Below are positions 48,588-57,925 of a stretch of DNA of 64,000 bases, one piece after another (the first letter of the stretch is position 1; each line of letters begins with the position of its first letter). The notes beneath the pieces were generated by a model, which ran no database searches, had not been told where the DNA came from, and saw only the letters and a program-made list of their open reading frames with translations. The DNA comes from Mycobacterium sp. PO1 (GTDB taxonomy: Bacteria; Actinomycetota; Actinomycetes; Mycobacteriales; Mycobacteriaceae). A program made the translations under genes and the position numbers. The DNA is taken from NCBI RefSeq assembly GCF_017312405.1, contig NZ_BLTG01000027.1, positions 199 through 64,198 of the forward strand. The letters are read 5' to 3'.

Positions 48588-49321
48588 GAGCCGGACCCCT
48601 TGACCCGCAACAGAATCGCCGAGCACTCCGGGCAGCGCAGCACCTCGTCGTCGGCGGCGGCCGCGATACGCGCCAGTTCACCCTTGTCGATCTCCAGGCG
48701 ACACGCCCCGCACCGGCGGCCTTGCAGGGCCCCGGCACCGACTCCGGTGCGGGCCCGCTGGCGTTCGTAGAGCGACAGCAGCGCCTCGTCGATCCCGGCG
48801 CTGAGCTCGTCGCGCCGGGACACCAGCTGATGCCGACGCTGGTCCACCTCGGCGCGCGCGGTGTCGCAGGCACGTTGCGCGTCGGTCAGCGACGTCTGCA
48901 GGTCATCGATGGCGGCCAGCTCACGCTCCTGGTCGGCGGCGAGCTCCTCGCGCCGTTCCATCACCTCCAGCAGCGTGTCCTCCAGGCTGGACTGTCGGCG
49001 TTGCAACGTGTCGAGCTCGTGCTGCAGGTCGGTCAACTGCTTGGCATCCAACGTGCCGCCGCTGAGCAGTGCCCGGTCGCGGTCCTCACGTTGGCGCACA
49101 CCGTCGATCTCGGTCTCGGACTTTCCCACCTGGGCGTCGATGTCGGCCAGGGCGAGTTGCACCGCGCCCAGCCGATCGGTGGCCTCACGCAGGACAGCCT
49201 GCGCGTTGTCCAGGGCCGTCTGCTCGGGCAGATTCTTGGCGCGGTGCTCGACCCGGCTGATCTCCGCGTCGCACTCGGCCAACTCCAACAGCGACCGCTG
49301 TTGTGACACTTCCGCTTTCAT
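48584..49321 (-). CDS. C4-type zinc ribbon protein with long coiled coil
   Basis: A 245-residue protein of the zf-RING_7 (C4-type zinc ribbon, CT398-like) family. Residues about 10-185 are a long heptad-rich antiparallel coiled coil; the C-terminus is a zinc ribbon with Cys204, Cys207, Cys230 and Cys233 (CGAC and CPEC). Function is not established; a nucleic-acid or motility-secretion adaptor role has been suggested for relatives. ATG 49321 overlaps the stop of the Nif3 gene (ATGA) and its own stop overlaps the RNase H start, so nif3, this gene and RNase H form one tight operon, conserved in mycobacteria (Rv2228c-Rv2230c). Confidence 0.87.
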   Translation of the reverse strand: MKAEVSQQRSLLELAECDAEISRVEHRAKNLPEQTALDNAQAVLREATDRLGAVQLALADIDAQVGKSETEIDGVRQREDRDRALLSGGTLDAKQLTDLQHELDTLQRRQSSLEDTLLEVMERREELAADQERELAAIDDLQTSLTDAQRACDTARAEVDQRRHQLVSRRDELSAGIDEALLSLYERQRARTGVGAGALQGRRCGACRLEIDKGELARIAAAADDEVLRCPECSAILLRVKGSGS

Positions 49322-50445
49322 GTACCGCTTTCCTCGACATTCCATGGGTCGGTGCGCACGTCGCACACCGTCACCGGTAGCGACGCGCCGAAGTGGCTGC
49401 GCAGCAGGTCGGCCGCCTGCGCGCACCAGGGGAACTCGCTGGCCCAGTGCGCGACGTCGACCAGGGCGACATCGGACACCCGCCGGTGCTCGTCGGCCGG
49501 ATGGTGGCGCAGGTCGGCGGTGACGTAGGCCTGCACCCCCGCGGAGGCGACGGCCGACAGCAGCGAGTCTCCGGCTCCGCCGCACACCGCCACCCGCGAC
49601 ACCTCCGCCGCCGGGTCTCCGCTGGCCCGCACCCCCCACGAGGTCGGCGGCAGGGCATCGCGCACCCGAGCGACGAACGCCGACAACGGTTCCGGCTCAG
49701 CAAGTTCGGCGATGCGCCCCAGACCGACCTCGCCCGACGGGTTCTGCAGCGCCAGGATGTCGAACGCCGGTTCCTCGTACGGGTGACCGGCGCGCAGCCC
49801 GGCCAGCACCGCCGATCGTCGCGACGCCGGGGCCACCATCTCGACCCGCTGCTCCTCGACGTACTCGACGGTGCCCACCGTCCCGATGGCCGGGGAGGCG
49901 CCGTCGTGCGGCAGGAACTGTCCGGTGCCCACCGCACTCCAGCTGCAGTGCGAATAGTCACCGAGGTGTCCGGCTCCGGCGGCGAACATCGCCGAGCGCA
50001 CCGCCTCGGCGTCGGCGGCGGGCACGAACACCACCCACTTGTCCAGCACCGGGCCCGACGGCGCCGGGTCCAGCACGTCGCACACCCGCAGCCCGAGCGC
50101 CGACGCCAGCGCGTCCGACACCCCCGGCGCGGCGCTGTCGGCGTTGGTGTGGGCGGTGAACAACGCCCGGCCGGTGCGGATCATCGAGTGGATCAGCGCA
50201 CCCTTGGCCGAGTCGGCCGACACGGAGTCCACACCGCGGAGCAGCAGCGGGTGGTGCGCGAGCAGCAGCCCGCCGTCGGGCACCCGGGCCACCGTCTCGG
50301 CGGTCGCGTCGACGGCGACCGTCACCGATGTGACGCTCTCCGCCGGATCCCCGCACACCAGGCCGACCGAATCCCAGCTCTGGGCCAGCTGCGGTGGATA
50401 GGCCGCGTCGAGCACGTCGATGATGTCGCCGAGTCGAGTTGCCAC
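49318..50445 (-). CDS. Nif3/DUF34 family metal-binding protein
   Basis: A 375-residue Nif3-like protein, often labelled GTP cyclohydrolase type 2 from one relative. The dinuclear metal motifs are present: [12 protein letters not shown] and TAHTNADSA in the N-terminal part, and [13 protein letters not shown] plus [10 protein letters not shown] in the C-terminal part. Between them lies the inserted PII-like domain (about 130-235) found in longer family members. True function is unknown; a metal-chaperone or metal-homeostasis role has been proposed. GTG 50445 follows TAGTGT by six bases. First gene of the operon with the zinc-ribbon and RNase H genes. Confidence 0.87.
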   Translation of the reverse strand: MATRLGDIIDVLDAAYPPQLAQSWDSVGLVCGDPAESVTSVTVAVDATAETVARVPDGGLLLAHHPLLLRGVDSVSADSAKGALIHSMIRTGRALFTAHTNADSAAPGVSDALASALGLRVCDVLDPAPSGPVLDKWVVFVPAADAEAVRSAMFAAGAGHLGDYSHCSWSAVGTGQFLPHDGASPAIGTVGTVEYVEEQRVEMVAPASRRSAVLAGLRAGHPYEEPAFDILALQNPSGEVGLGRIAELAEPEPLSAFVARVRDALPPTSWGVRASGDPAAEVSRVAVCGGAGDSLLSAVASAGVQAYVTADLRHHPADEHRRVSDVALVDVAHWASEFPWCAQAADLLRSHFGASLPVTVCDVRTDPWNVEESGT

Positions 50446-50451
50446 ATCACG

Positions 50452-50457
50452 ACACTA
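50452..50457 (-). promoter_or_regulatory. nif3 operon -10 box, leaderless
   Basis: TAGTGT on the minus strand, six bases before GTG 50445. Confidence 0.45.
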
Positions 50458-50535
50458 ATGTGCGGGTCCAGCCGCTCCGGGCACCCACCGCTGACCGATT
50501 GGGGACCAGACCGCCGGTTCAGGGACAATGGAGCC

Positions 50536-51222
50536 GTGACGGACACGCTGGGCAGCATTGGCACAGGAACCCGGGTCGGACCGGGCGACCTGGTGATCTT
50601 CGACCTCGACGGGACACTGACCGATTCGGCCGACGGTATCGTCGCCAGCTTCCGGCACGCGCTGCACACCGTCGGCGCGGCCGTTCCCGACGGTGACCTC
50701 GCCGCGCGGATCGTCGGGCCCCCGATGCACGTCACGCTGGGCGAGATGGGGCTCGGCGAGCACGTCGACGCCGCGATCACGGCCTATCGCGCGGACTACA
50801 CTGCCCGCGGCTGGGCGATGAACAAGCCGTTTCCCGGGATCGCCGACCTGCTCGCCGATCTGCGGGCCGCCGGCGCGCGGTTGGCGGTCGCGACGTCGAA
50901 GGCCGAGCCGACTGCGCAGCGCATCCTGGCGCATTTCGACCTGGACGGCTGGTTCGAGGTGATCGCCGGGGCCAGCACCGACGGTGTGCGCTCGGCCAAG
51001 GCGGACGTGCTCGCCCACGCGCTGGCCCAGTTGGCGCCGCTGCCGCAGCAGGTTCTGATGATCGGCGACCGCAGCCACGACGTCGAGGGGGCGGCCGCGC
51101 ACGGCATCAGCGCCATCGTCGTCGAGTGGGGGTACGGCGCCGAGGACTTCCGGGGCGCCGACAGCGGCGCGGTCGCCCACGTCGCCACGGTCGACGAACT
51201 GCGTGGGGTACTCGGTGTCTGA
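50536..51222 (+). CDS. ptkA: HAD-family protein PtkA (tyrosine kinase of PtpA)
   Basis: A 228-residue haloacid-dehalogenase fold protein: IFDLDGTLTD with Asp23 and Asp25, TSK (motif II/III) and GDRSHDVEGA (motif IV), the pattern of phosphoglycolate phosphatase-like HADs. By order and similarity it is the partner of PtpA; the M. tuberculosis homologue is reported as a protein tyrosine kinase that phosphorylates PtpA. It lacks the long N-terminal extension of M. tuberculosis PtkA and starts at GTG 50536, with a weak -10-like GACAAT six bases upstream. Phosphatase activity is an equally plausible reading of the motifs. Its stop overlaps ptpA by eight bases. Confidence 0.85.
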   Translation: MTDTLGSIGTGTRVGPGDLVIFDLDGTLTDSADGIVASFRHALHTVGAAVPDGDLAARIVGPPMHVTLGEMGLGEHVDAAITAYRADYTARGWAMNKPFPGIADLLADLRAAGARLAVATSKAEPTAQRILAHFDLDGWFEVIAGASTDGVRSAKADVLAHALAQLAPLPQQVLMIGDRSHDVEGAAAHGISAIVVEWGYGAEDFRGADSGAVAHVATVDELRGVLGV

Positions 51223-51709
51223 GGTGCTGCACGTCACGTTCATCTGTTCGGGCAACATCTGCCGCAGCCCGATGGCCGAGAAGATGTTCGCCCACCAGCT
51301 CTCCGAACGCGGCCTGGACGGGACCGTGCGGGTCAGCAGCGCGGGCACCGGGCACTGGCACGAGGGTGAACCGGCCGACCGCCGGGCGGGGCACGTGCTG
51401 CGCGAGCACGGCTATCCGAGCGCGCACCGCGCCGCGCAGATCGACGACGGACACCTGGCCGCCGATCTGATCGTGGCGCTGGGCCGCAACCACTTCCGGA
51501 TGTTGCAGCAGATGGGGGTGCCCGCCGAGCGGCTGCGCATGTTGCGCTCGTTCGATCCCCGCTCGGGTGCGCACGTCCCCGACGTCGAGGACCCCTATTA
51601 CGGCACCCAGGACGACTTCGAGGAGGTCTTCGCGGTCATCGAGGCGGCGTTGCCGGGGTTGCACAGCTGGGTCGACGAGCAGCTGGCCGAAGCCGAGCAG
51701 GTGGGCTGA
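51215..51709 (+). CDS. ptpA: Low-molecular-weight protein tyrosine phosphatase
   Basis: A 164-residue LMW-PTP; in M. tuberculosis the orthologue is secreted and blocks phagosome acidification. The P-loop C-x5-R is CSGNICRS with Cys11 and Arg17, and the general acid Asp126 lies in DVEDPYYG, followed by Tyr128 and Tyr129, the residues phosphorylated in M. tuberculosis PtpA. GTG 51215 matches the known N-terminus (MSEVLHVTFIC) and overlaps ptkA. SURF1 follows with an overlapping TGATG. In a non-pathogenic species a housekeeping role is more likely than host interaction. Confidence 0.94.
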   Translation: MSEVLHVTFICSGNICRSPMAEKMFAHQLSERGLDGTVRVSSAGTGHWHEGEPADRRAGHVLREHGYPSAHRAAQIDDGHLAADLIVALGRNHFRMLQQMGVPAERLRMLRSFDPRSGAHVPDVEDPYYGTQDDFEEVFAVIEAALPGLHSWVDEQLAEAEQVG

Positions 51710-52560
51710 TGCGCCGGTGGGCCTTCTTGCTGCGGCCACAGTGGCTGGCGCTCTACGTCGTGGTGCTGGCCTTCGCCTATCTGTGTTTCACCGTGCTGGC
51801 GCCATGGCAGCTGGGCAAGAACACCCAGACCTCGCGCGAGAACGCTCAGATCTCGCGGTCCCTGGACGCCGAGCCGGTGTCGCTGACCTCGGTCCTCCCC
51901 GATCAGGATTCCGCCGCCCCCGACGAGCAGTGGCAGCAGGTCACCGCCACCGGCCGCTATCTGCCGGAGAGCCAGGTCCTGGCCCGGCTGCGGCAGGTCG
52001 AAGGGGATCCGGCGTTCGAGGTGCTGGTTCCGTTCGCGGTCGACGGCGGCCCCACGGTGCTGGTCGACCGCGGCTACGTCGAACCGGTCAACGGGAATCA
52101 GGTGCCCACCATCGAGGCGCCGCCCACCGGGACCGTGACGATCACCGCCCGGCTGCGCGACCCGGAGGGGGTCGCGCCGGGCAAGGACCCGTTCACCTCC
52201 GACGGCATCCAGCAGGTGTATTCGATCAACACCGAGCAGATCTCGACGCTGACCGGCGTGCCGCTGGCCGGCTCCTACCTGCAGCTGGTGGCCGATCAGC
52301 CGGGCGGGCTGGGCGTCATCCCGCTGCCGCACCTCGATGCGGGCCCGTTCCTGTCCTACGGCATCCAGTGGATCGCGTTCGGCATCATCGCCCCGATCGG
52401 TGTCGGCTACTTCGTGTATTCGGAGATGAAGGCGCGCCGCGCCGAACGAGAAGCCGCGACCGCAGCCCAGGCTCGCGCGCAGGACGCCTCAGCGGTGCAG
52501 AACGCTGCCCCACTCACCGCCGAGCAGAAACTCGCCGACCGCTACGGCCGGCGACGCTGA
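51709..52560 (+). CDS. SURF1-family oxidase assembly protein
   Basis: A 283-residue protein with the SURF1 layout: one membrane helix near the N-terminus (12-32), a large outer domain and a second helix near 218-238 (GIQWIAFGIIAPIGVGYF). Motifs QWQQVTATGRYLPE, VLVDRGYV and the family's P-x-PxLxxGP-like PLPHLDAGPFLSYGIQW are seen. SURF1 proteins help heme a insertion and assembly of cytochrome oxidase, here presumably the aa3 enzyme of ctaC/ctaF. The polar C-terminal tail of 45 residues is Ala/Glu-rich. The ATG overlaps the ptpA stop. Its 3' end overlaps that of cobD by 47 bases, antisense. Confidence 0.87.
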   Translation: MRRWAFLLRPQWLALYVVVLAFAYLCFTVLAPWQLGKNTQTSRENAQISRSLDAEPVSLTSVLPDQDSAAPDEQWQQVTATGRYLPESQVLARLRQVEGDPAFEVLVPFAVDGGPTVLVDRGYVEPVNGNQVPTIEAPPTGTVTITARLRDPEGVAPGKDPFTSDGIQQVYSINTEQISTLTGVPLAGSYLQLVADQPGGLGVIPLPHLDAGPFLSYGIQWIAFGIIAPIGVGYFVYSEMKARRAEREAATAAQARAQDASAVQNAAPLTAEQKLADRYGRRR

Positions 52561-53482
52561 CCGACAGGACGGCCACGGCCGCCGCCAGCAGCTGCACCGC
52601 CCGCGACAGCCGCACCGCACGGTCCAGGTCGGCCACCTCGGGGACGCGGCCGTCGCCCAGGGTGGGGCGGATCTCCAGCTCGTGGGCGTACTGGGTGGGC
52701 CCACCGAGGCGCACCCCGAGTGCACCCGCGAACGAGGCCTCGGCGACGCCGGCATTGGGGCTGGGATGTCGGCGCGCGTCCCGGCGCCACGCCCGCAGCG
52801 CCGCCGCGGGCGACCCGCCGACCACCGGTGCGCAGGCCACCACGCACAACCCGGTGAACCGCGCCGCGAGCAGATTGGCCAGGTCGTCGGCCCGAGCCGC
52901 CGCCCAGCCGAATCGGGCGTAGCGCGGCGAACGGTTGCCGATCATCGCATCGAGCGTGTTGACCGCCCGGTACATCAGCACCGCCGGCGCACCACCCAGC
53001 GCGGCCCACACCAGGGGTCCGACCTGAGCATCGGAGGTGTTCTCGGCAATCGACTCCAGTGCCGCCCGGGTCAACCCGGCGGCGTCGAGCACCGCGGGGT
53101 CGCGCCCGCACAGCGACGGCAGCAGCGCCCGGGCGCCGTCGACGTCACCGGCGGACAGCAGACCCACCATTTGTTCTCCGGTGCGGCACAACGACGTTCC
53201 CCCCGCGGCGACGTACGTCGCCGCGGCGACCGCTGCCGTCTCACGAAGCCCGTGTCGCGAGCCCTGCGCAACGAACCCGATCGCGCCCGTCGCGGCGAGC
53301 AGCCCGGCCGTGTGCACCACCCCGGCTCCGCGTGCGTCACGGTAGCTGTCCCGCTCCAGGGCCGCCGCCACCGATCCGAACAGCGCCACCGGATGCCCTC
53401 GCCGCGGATCGCCGAACACCACGTCCGCCAGGACACCGGCGGCGATCCCCGCCGCGCGGGTCCGCCCGCCTGCTGCACGCAC
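52514..53482 (-). CDS. cobD: Adenosylcobinamide-phosphate synthase (CobD/CbiB)
   Basis: A 322-residue membrane enzyme that attaches aminopropanol (or its phosphate) to cobyric acid to give cobinamide. It has several hydrophobic segments and the family signatures DVVFGDPRRGHPVALFG at the N-terminus, GRDPAVLD, ESIAENTSDAQVGPL, NTLDAMIGNRSPRY and ARRHPSPNAGVAEASFAGALGVRLGG. GTG 53482 gives an N-terminus like M. tuberculosis CobD. It works with cobT and cobS (8-10 kb) on the same pathway. Note that cobC, which sits between nif3 and ptkA in M. tuberculosis, is absent here. Confidence 0.94.
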   Translation of the reverse strand: MRAAGGRTRAAGIAAGVLADVVFGDPRRGHPVALFGSVAAALERDSYRDARGAGVVHTAGLLAATGAIGFVAQGSRHGLRETAAVAAATYVAAGGTSLCRTGEQMVGLLSAGDVDGARALLPSLCGRDPAVLDAAGLTRAALESIAENTSDAQVGPLVWAALGGAPAVLMYRAVNTLDAMIGNRSPRYARFGWAAARADDLANLLAARFTGLCVVACAPVVGGSPAAALRAWRRDARRHPSPNAGVAEASFAGALGVRLGGPTQYAHELEIRPTLGDGRVPEVADLDRAVRLSRAVQLLAAAVAVLSVSVAGRSGRRVSARR

Positions 53483-53597
53483 CCCGGCAGCGTCTCACAA
53501 GCCCGGACCCGTCCATCTGGGTAGCCGGCGCCGGCCGGTGCGGCAGTTTCCGCCTGAACGAACCTTGCGTCGGCTCCTGATCGGGCAGAGTGGTGCG

Positions 53598-53993
53598 ATG
53601 AGCTTCCCCGCACTGGCACACGTCGCGGTCACCGTGCGCGACCTGACCGTCAGCACCCCCTGGTACCGGGCGCTGTTCGACAGCGACCCGGTGCTCGACG
53701 AGGACACCGACGCCGGCTTCCACCACGTGGTGTGGCAGCTCGGCGACGGCACCCTGTTCGGCATCCACCAACACACCACGGCCGCCCCGGATGAAACGTT
53801 CTCTGAATTCCGGGCCGGGCTCGACCATGTCGCCTTCGGCTGCGCCTCACGCGCGGAACTGCAGACCTGGGCCGGACGACTCGATGCGCTCGGGGTATCC
53901 CACGGCGGGATCGTCGACGCGCACTATGGCTCCGGGGTCAGTTTTCGTGACCCCGATGGCATCGCTTTGGAGTTCTTCGCGCCCCCCGGGTGA
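53598..53993 (+). CDS. VOC-superfamily (glyoxalase-like) protein
   Basis: A 131-residue vicinal-oxygen-chelate protein with two beta-alpha-beta-beta-beta units. Metal-ligand positions are His8 (ALAHVAVTV), a central HHVVWQLGD/DHVAF set and the C-terminal FRDPDGIALEFF with Glu. These are the marks of glyoxalase/dioxygenase-like enzymes; the reaction is unknown. ATG 53598 is chosen because the family starts with the first strand at once. It leads a rightward group with the amidohydrolase (12-bp gap), so co-transcription is probable. Confidence 0.83.
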   Translation: MSFPALAHVAVTVRDLTVSTPWYRALFDSDPVLDEDTDAGFHHVVWQLGDGTLFGIHQHTTAAPDETFSEFRAGLDHVAFGCASRAELQTWAGRLDALGVSHGGIVDAHYGSGVSFRDPDGIALEFFAPPG

Positions 53994-54005
53994 CAGACTG
54001 ACCAC

Positions 54006-55715
54006 ATGGCTGATCTTGTCCTGCTCGCCGGCACCGTCATCACGATGGAGGAGGACGCGCCGCGGGCCCAGGCCGTCGCCGTCTCCGGTGACCGCATCGT
54101 CGCCGTCGGCAGCCTCGACCACTGCCGCGCCGCACTGCCCGAGGCCGACGTCGTCGACACCGGCGCTGCGGCACTGGCCCCGGGATTCGTGGAGCCGCAC
54201 GGCCATCCGCTGATCAGCGGCGTCGCCACCCAGGCTCCCGCCCGGTCGATCGCACCGTGGGATGCGCCCAGGTGGGCGGATGTGCAGAAGGTGTTCAGCG
54301 AGGCGCTGGCCGACACCGACCCCGACACCCCGTTGTGGTTCACGGGTTACGACGCGCTATTGCACGGCCACCCGTCGCCGAAGGCCGACGAGCTGGACGC
54401 GATCTTCGGAGACCGGGTCACGGTGGTGACCGACAACTCCGGGCACGGGGTGTACTTCAACTCGGCGATGATCAGGCTGCACGGCTGGGACACCGACCCG
54501 CCTGCCGACCCGGTCGCTGCGCACTACGGACGCAACGCCGACGGCTCGCTCAACGGCCAGGGTTTCGAACTTCCGGTCGTCACCGCGGTGGTGGGGCCGC
54601 TGATGGCGCAGCTCGGTGACCCGTTGGCGTCGGCGGCGCATTACTACGCGCTGATGTCTCGCGGTGGCTACACCTCCGCCTCGGACATGACCTACGACCC
54701 CAAGTTCGCCGCCGGTTACGAGGCGCTGGCCGCGGCGCCGTCCTGCCCGCTGCGGGTCAGCATGTGGGAGATGTCGATCACCGACACCTACACCGAGCCC
54801 GCCACATTCACCGCCGGCGAACCGTGGCTCACCAAGGCCGGGGTGAAGCTGTGGACCGACGGCTCACCGTGGGTGGGCAACATCGCGATCTCGTTTCCCT
54901 ACCTGGACACCGAGACGACCCGCACCGCCGGCATCGATCCCGCCACCGCGGGCGGAGCGCACTCGATGAACTACTCCCGCGCCCAACTCGACGAGATCCT
55001 CGACCACGCCGCCCCGAAAGGCTGGCAGATGGCGTTCCACGCCAACGGTGACCTGGCGCTGGATCTCGCGCTGGACGCCTACGAGGACGCCCTGAACCGC
55101 CACGGCCTACTCGGCAGCGATCACCGCTGGCGCCTCGAGCACTGCGGGGCGGGTACCCGGGCGCATTTCGACCGGGCCGCCCGGCTCGGCGTGCACGTCT
55201 CGCTGGCGCCGTTCCAGTACTACTACTGGGGTGATCTGCTCGACGGCGCCATGTTCGACCCGTCGCACGGCGCCCGCTGGCAGGCGTTCGCCGACGCGGT
55301 CGACTCAGGGGCCTGCGTGTCGCTGCACAACGACGGGTCGGTGTCCCCGCCCACCCCGGTGACCAACATCGCCACCACCGTGACGCGGCGGACCCGCAAC
55401 GGTGGGATGCACTGTGCAGAGCAGGCGATCTCATTGGAGGCGGCCTGGCGGGCCCAGACCATCGACGCCGCGCGCACACTGCGCCGGGATCATCTGGTCG
55501 GGTCGATCGCGCCGGGCAAGCTCGCCGACTTCGTGGAGCTCAGCGCCGATCCGTGGGCGGTGCAGCCCGACGAACTCATCGACTCCGTGCAGGTGTCGGG
55601 CACGTGGGTCGGTGGGCGGCGAATCGACCTCGACGAGTTCCTCGGCGCCGTGGCGGCGGGCGACAACTCGGCCCACGCGCATCTGGCTGAGCGCAAGGCC
55701 ACCGGCTGCTGCTAG
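54006..55715 (+). CDS. Amidohydrolase-3 family enzyme, cytoplasmic
   Basis: A 569-residue YtcJ-like amidohydrolase without a signal peptide. Metal motifs: EPHGHPL near residue 64, HANGDLALD, EHCGAG, and SLHNDGSVSPPTP with the C-terminal Asp. The C-terminus GKLADFVELSADP closes the composite domain. Relatives hydrolyse amides, formamides or imides; substrate here is unknown. It starts 12 bases after the VOC gene and is followed by the copper amine oxidase gene, which suggests a pathway degrading an N-containing compound, with the permease downstream as its importer. It ends GCC in two Cys residues after a polar tail. It is a distant paralogue of the exported protein at 21.2 kb. Confidence 0.83.
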   Translation: MADLVLLAGTVITMEEDAPRAQAVAVSGDRIVAVGSLDHCRAALPEADVVDTGAAALAPGFVEPHGHPLISGVATQAPARSIAPWDAPRWADVQKVFSEALADTDPDTPLWFTGYDALLHGHPSPKADELDAIFGDRVTVVTDNSGHGVYFNSAMIRLHGWDTDPPADPVAAHYGRNADGSLNGQGFELPVVTAVVGPLMAQLGDPLASAAHYYALMSRGGYTSASDMTYDPKFAAGYEALAAAPSCPLRVSMWEMSITDTYTEPATFTAGEPWLTKAGVKLWTDGSPWVGNIAISFPYLDTETTRTAGIDPATAGGAHSMNYSRAQLDEILDHAAPKGWQMAFHANGDLALDLALDAYEDALNRHGLLGSDHRWRLEHCGAGTRAHFDRAARLGVHVSLAPFQYYYWGDLLDGAMFDPSHGARWQAFADAVDSGACVSLHNDGSVSPPTPVTNIATTVTRRTRNGGMHCAEQAISLEAAWRAQTIDAARTLRRDHLVGSIAPGKLADFVELSADPWAVQPDELIDSVQVSGTWVGGRRIDLDEFLGAVAAGDNSAHAHLAERKATGCC

Positions 55716-55852
55716 CCGGGTCCCCTCCCGCCGGCACCGGACTCTTTTCGGCCACCGCGACCGCCCCGTGGAGGTATCGTCGCGTAGCCACCAGCTGGTC
55801 GTGCCCTCATCGGCCGGAGTGGAGTTGGCACCTCTGAGAGGACGGTCGGCCC

Positions 55853-57808
55853 ATGGCGTCTCACCCTTTGGAACCTCTGAGTGCGGACGAGTTCAGCCGC
55901 ACCGCCGAGATACTCCGCCGGGACGGGCATGTCAGCGACACCTTCCGGTTCGCGTCGATCGAGCTGGTGGAACCACCGAAGAACGACGTGCTGGCGTGGC
56001 GAACCGGAGACCCGGTTCCACGGCATGCGCTGGCAGTGGTGTGGAACCGCTCAGACAACAAGACCTACGAAGCCACCGTCGATCTCACCGGCGGCACCGT
56101 CCTATCGGTCCAGCACATTCCCGACGTCACGCCGAACTTCACCGTCGACGAGTTCCACGAGGTCGACGAAGCCATGCGCGCTCACCCGGACGTGGTGGCG
56201 AAGCTGGGTGAACGCGGTATCACCGACATGAGCCGGGTCGTCGTCGACGTCTGGACCTACGGCAGAGCGCTGATGCCCGAGAGGTACCGCGACCGCCGAC
56301 TGGGCTGGTGCGACCTCTGGGTCCGTGAGTCGCCCGACGGGAACCCCTACGCCCACCCTGTTTCCGGCTTGAAGCTCGTCGTCGACATGAACACCCTCGA
56401 ACTCCTCGAGATCGAGGATGAGTTCGACGTCGGAATGCCGGCGGTGAACGGCGAATACGTGCCGGGACCGTGGACGGGTCAACAACGCACCGATCTCAAG
56501 CCGCTGCACATCACCCAGCCCGAAGGCACGTCGTTCACCGTCGACGGCACCGAATTGCGTTGGCAGAACTGGTCTATGCGTCTGGGTTTCAACTATCGCG
56601 AGGGTCCGGTGATCTATCAGGTCGCCTATGACGATCACGGGGTGCGGCGTGACATCGCCTACCGGATGTCGCTGGCCGAGATGGTGGTCCCCTACCGCGA
56701 CCCCACGTTCGATCATTACCGCCGAACCGCTTTCGACATCGGCGAGTGGGGGCTCGGTTTCATGACCACCTCGCTGGAACTGGGCTGCGACTGCCTCGGT
56801 GAAATCCGCTACGTCGACGCGGTGCTGCACGACACCGCCGGTGCACCGTACGAGATCAAGAACGCCATCTGTCTGCACGAAGAAGACAACGCGGTGCTCT
56901 GGAAGCATGTCGATCTGGTGACCGGTGCCGAGGTGCGCCGTCAGCGACGGATGGTGGTCTCCTGCCACGTGACCGTGGCGAACTACGAGTACCTCGTCTA
57001 CTGGCGGTTCTACCAGGACGGCAACATCGAGTGCGAGGTGCGTGCGACCGGGATCATGGTCACGACCCCGTACGCGGAGGGCGAGCCGGCGCCACCGTAT
57101 GGCACCGTCGTCGACAACCGCACCTACGCGCCGTTCCACCAGCACTTCCTGGTGGCGCGACTGGATCTCGACGTCGACGGGTCGGCGAACACGGTCGTCG
57201 AGGTCGACTCGGTCGCACCGCCGGTGTCGCAGGACAACCCCCACGGCCTGGCTCTGGTCACCAGGTCCACCCCGATCACGTCAGAGGCCGTCAGCGCCCG
57301 CGATTTCGACTGGAACACCCAGCGCGGCTGGAAGGTGGTCAACCCGGACAAGGTGAACCGGCACGGCACCCAGGTGGGTTACAAGCTGGTTCCGGGTGCG
57401 GCGTTCCCGGCGTTGATGGATCCCACCACGCCGCAGTATCTTCGGGCGCCGGTGATCGGCCATACGCTGTGGGTCACGCGACACGACGACGACGAGCGCT
57501 GGCCGTGCGGTAGGTATCCGACCCAGTCCACCGTCGACACCGGCATGACTGAGTGGATCAAGGACGACGCACCGCTCGAGAACGCCGACGTCGTCCTCTG
57601 GTACGTCTTCGGCATCCACCACATCACCAGGGTCGAGGAATGGCCGATCATGCCCGTCGACACGGTGTCGTTCTGGCTCAAGCCTTCCGGGTTCTTCGAC
57701 CAGAACCCGTCGATCGATGTGGCGCCCACGCCGAAGGCCGAGGGCGCGACCTGCCACACCGGCACAGCCGAACACCTCGGCCCCGATCGGGCGGCCCACA
57801 TGCACTGA
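55853..57808 (+). CDS. Copper-containing amine oxidase
   Basis: A 651-residue TPQ copper amine oxidase that oxidises primary amines to aldehydes, ammonia and peroxide. Domain order N2, N3, then the catalytic beta-sandwich. Key residues are present: the TPQ precursor Tyr378 in the NYEY motif (VANYEYL), catalytic base Asp295 (DIGEWG), and the copper ligands His429 and His431 (FHQHF) with His589 or His590 (GIHHITR). No signal peptide, so it is intracellular like the Arthrobacter enzymes. Substrate (phenylethylamine, tyramine or histamine) cannot be told. ATG 55853 has GAGAGGA upstream. Its 3' end forms the first unit of a diverged 50-bp repeat. Confidence 0.92.
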   Translation: MASHPLEPLSADEFSRTAEILRRDGHVSDTFRFASIELVEPPKNDVLAWRTGDPVPRHALAVVWNRSDNKTYEATVDLTGGTVLSVQHIPDVTPNFTVDEFHEVDEAMRAHPDVVAKLGERGITDMSRVVVDVWTYGRALMPERYRDRRLGWCDLWVRESPDGNPYAHPVSGLKLVVDMNTLELLEIEDEFDVGMPAVNGEYVPGPWTGQQRTDLKPLHITQPEGTSFTVDGTELRWQNWSMRLGFNYREGPVIYQVAYDDHGVRRDIAYRMSLAEMVVPYRDPTFDHYRRTAFDIGEWGLGFMTTSLELGCDCLGEIRYVDAVLHDTAGAPYEIKNAICLHEEDNAVLWKHVDLVTGAEVRRQRRMVVSCHVTVANYEYLVYWRFYQDGNIECEVRATGIMVTTPYAEGEPAPPYGTVVDNRTYAPFHQHFLVARLDLDVDGSANTVVEVDSVAPPVSQDNPHGLALVTRSTPITSEAVSARDFDWNTQRGWKVVNPDKVNRHGTQVGYKLVPGAAFPALMDPTTPQYLRAPVIGHTLWVTRHDDDERWPCGRYPTQSTVDTGMTEWIKDDAPLENADVVLWYVFGIHHITRVEEWPIMPVDTVSFWLKPSGFFDQNPSIDVAPTPKAEGATCHTGTAEHLGPDRAAHMH

Positions 57809-57925
57809 CGGGACGCCGTGGAGATCTCTCGGCCGAGCAGGCGACGCGCATGCGCCGACAGAGATGCCGTCGAGAACTCGCCACCGACGAGGCGGCGCAT
57901 GGGTACCGGCAGGCAGATGGGGAAA
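57776..57925 (+). repeat. Diverged 50-bp tandem repeat at the amine oxidase 3' end
   Basis: Three imperfect units beginning CTCGG or CTCGC: 57776-57827 (containing the oxidase stop codon), 57828-57876 and 57877 to about 57925. They share GCG-rich cores with GCGCATG and GCCGT-GAGA segments. Confidence 0.55.
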
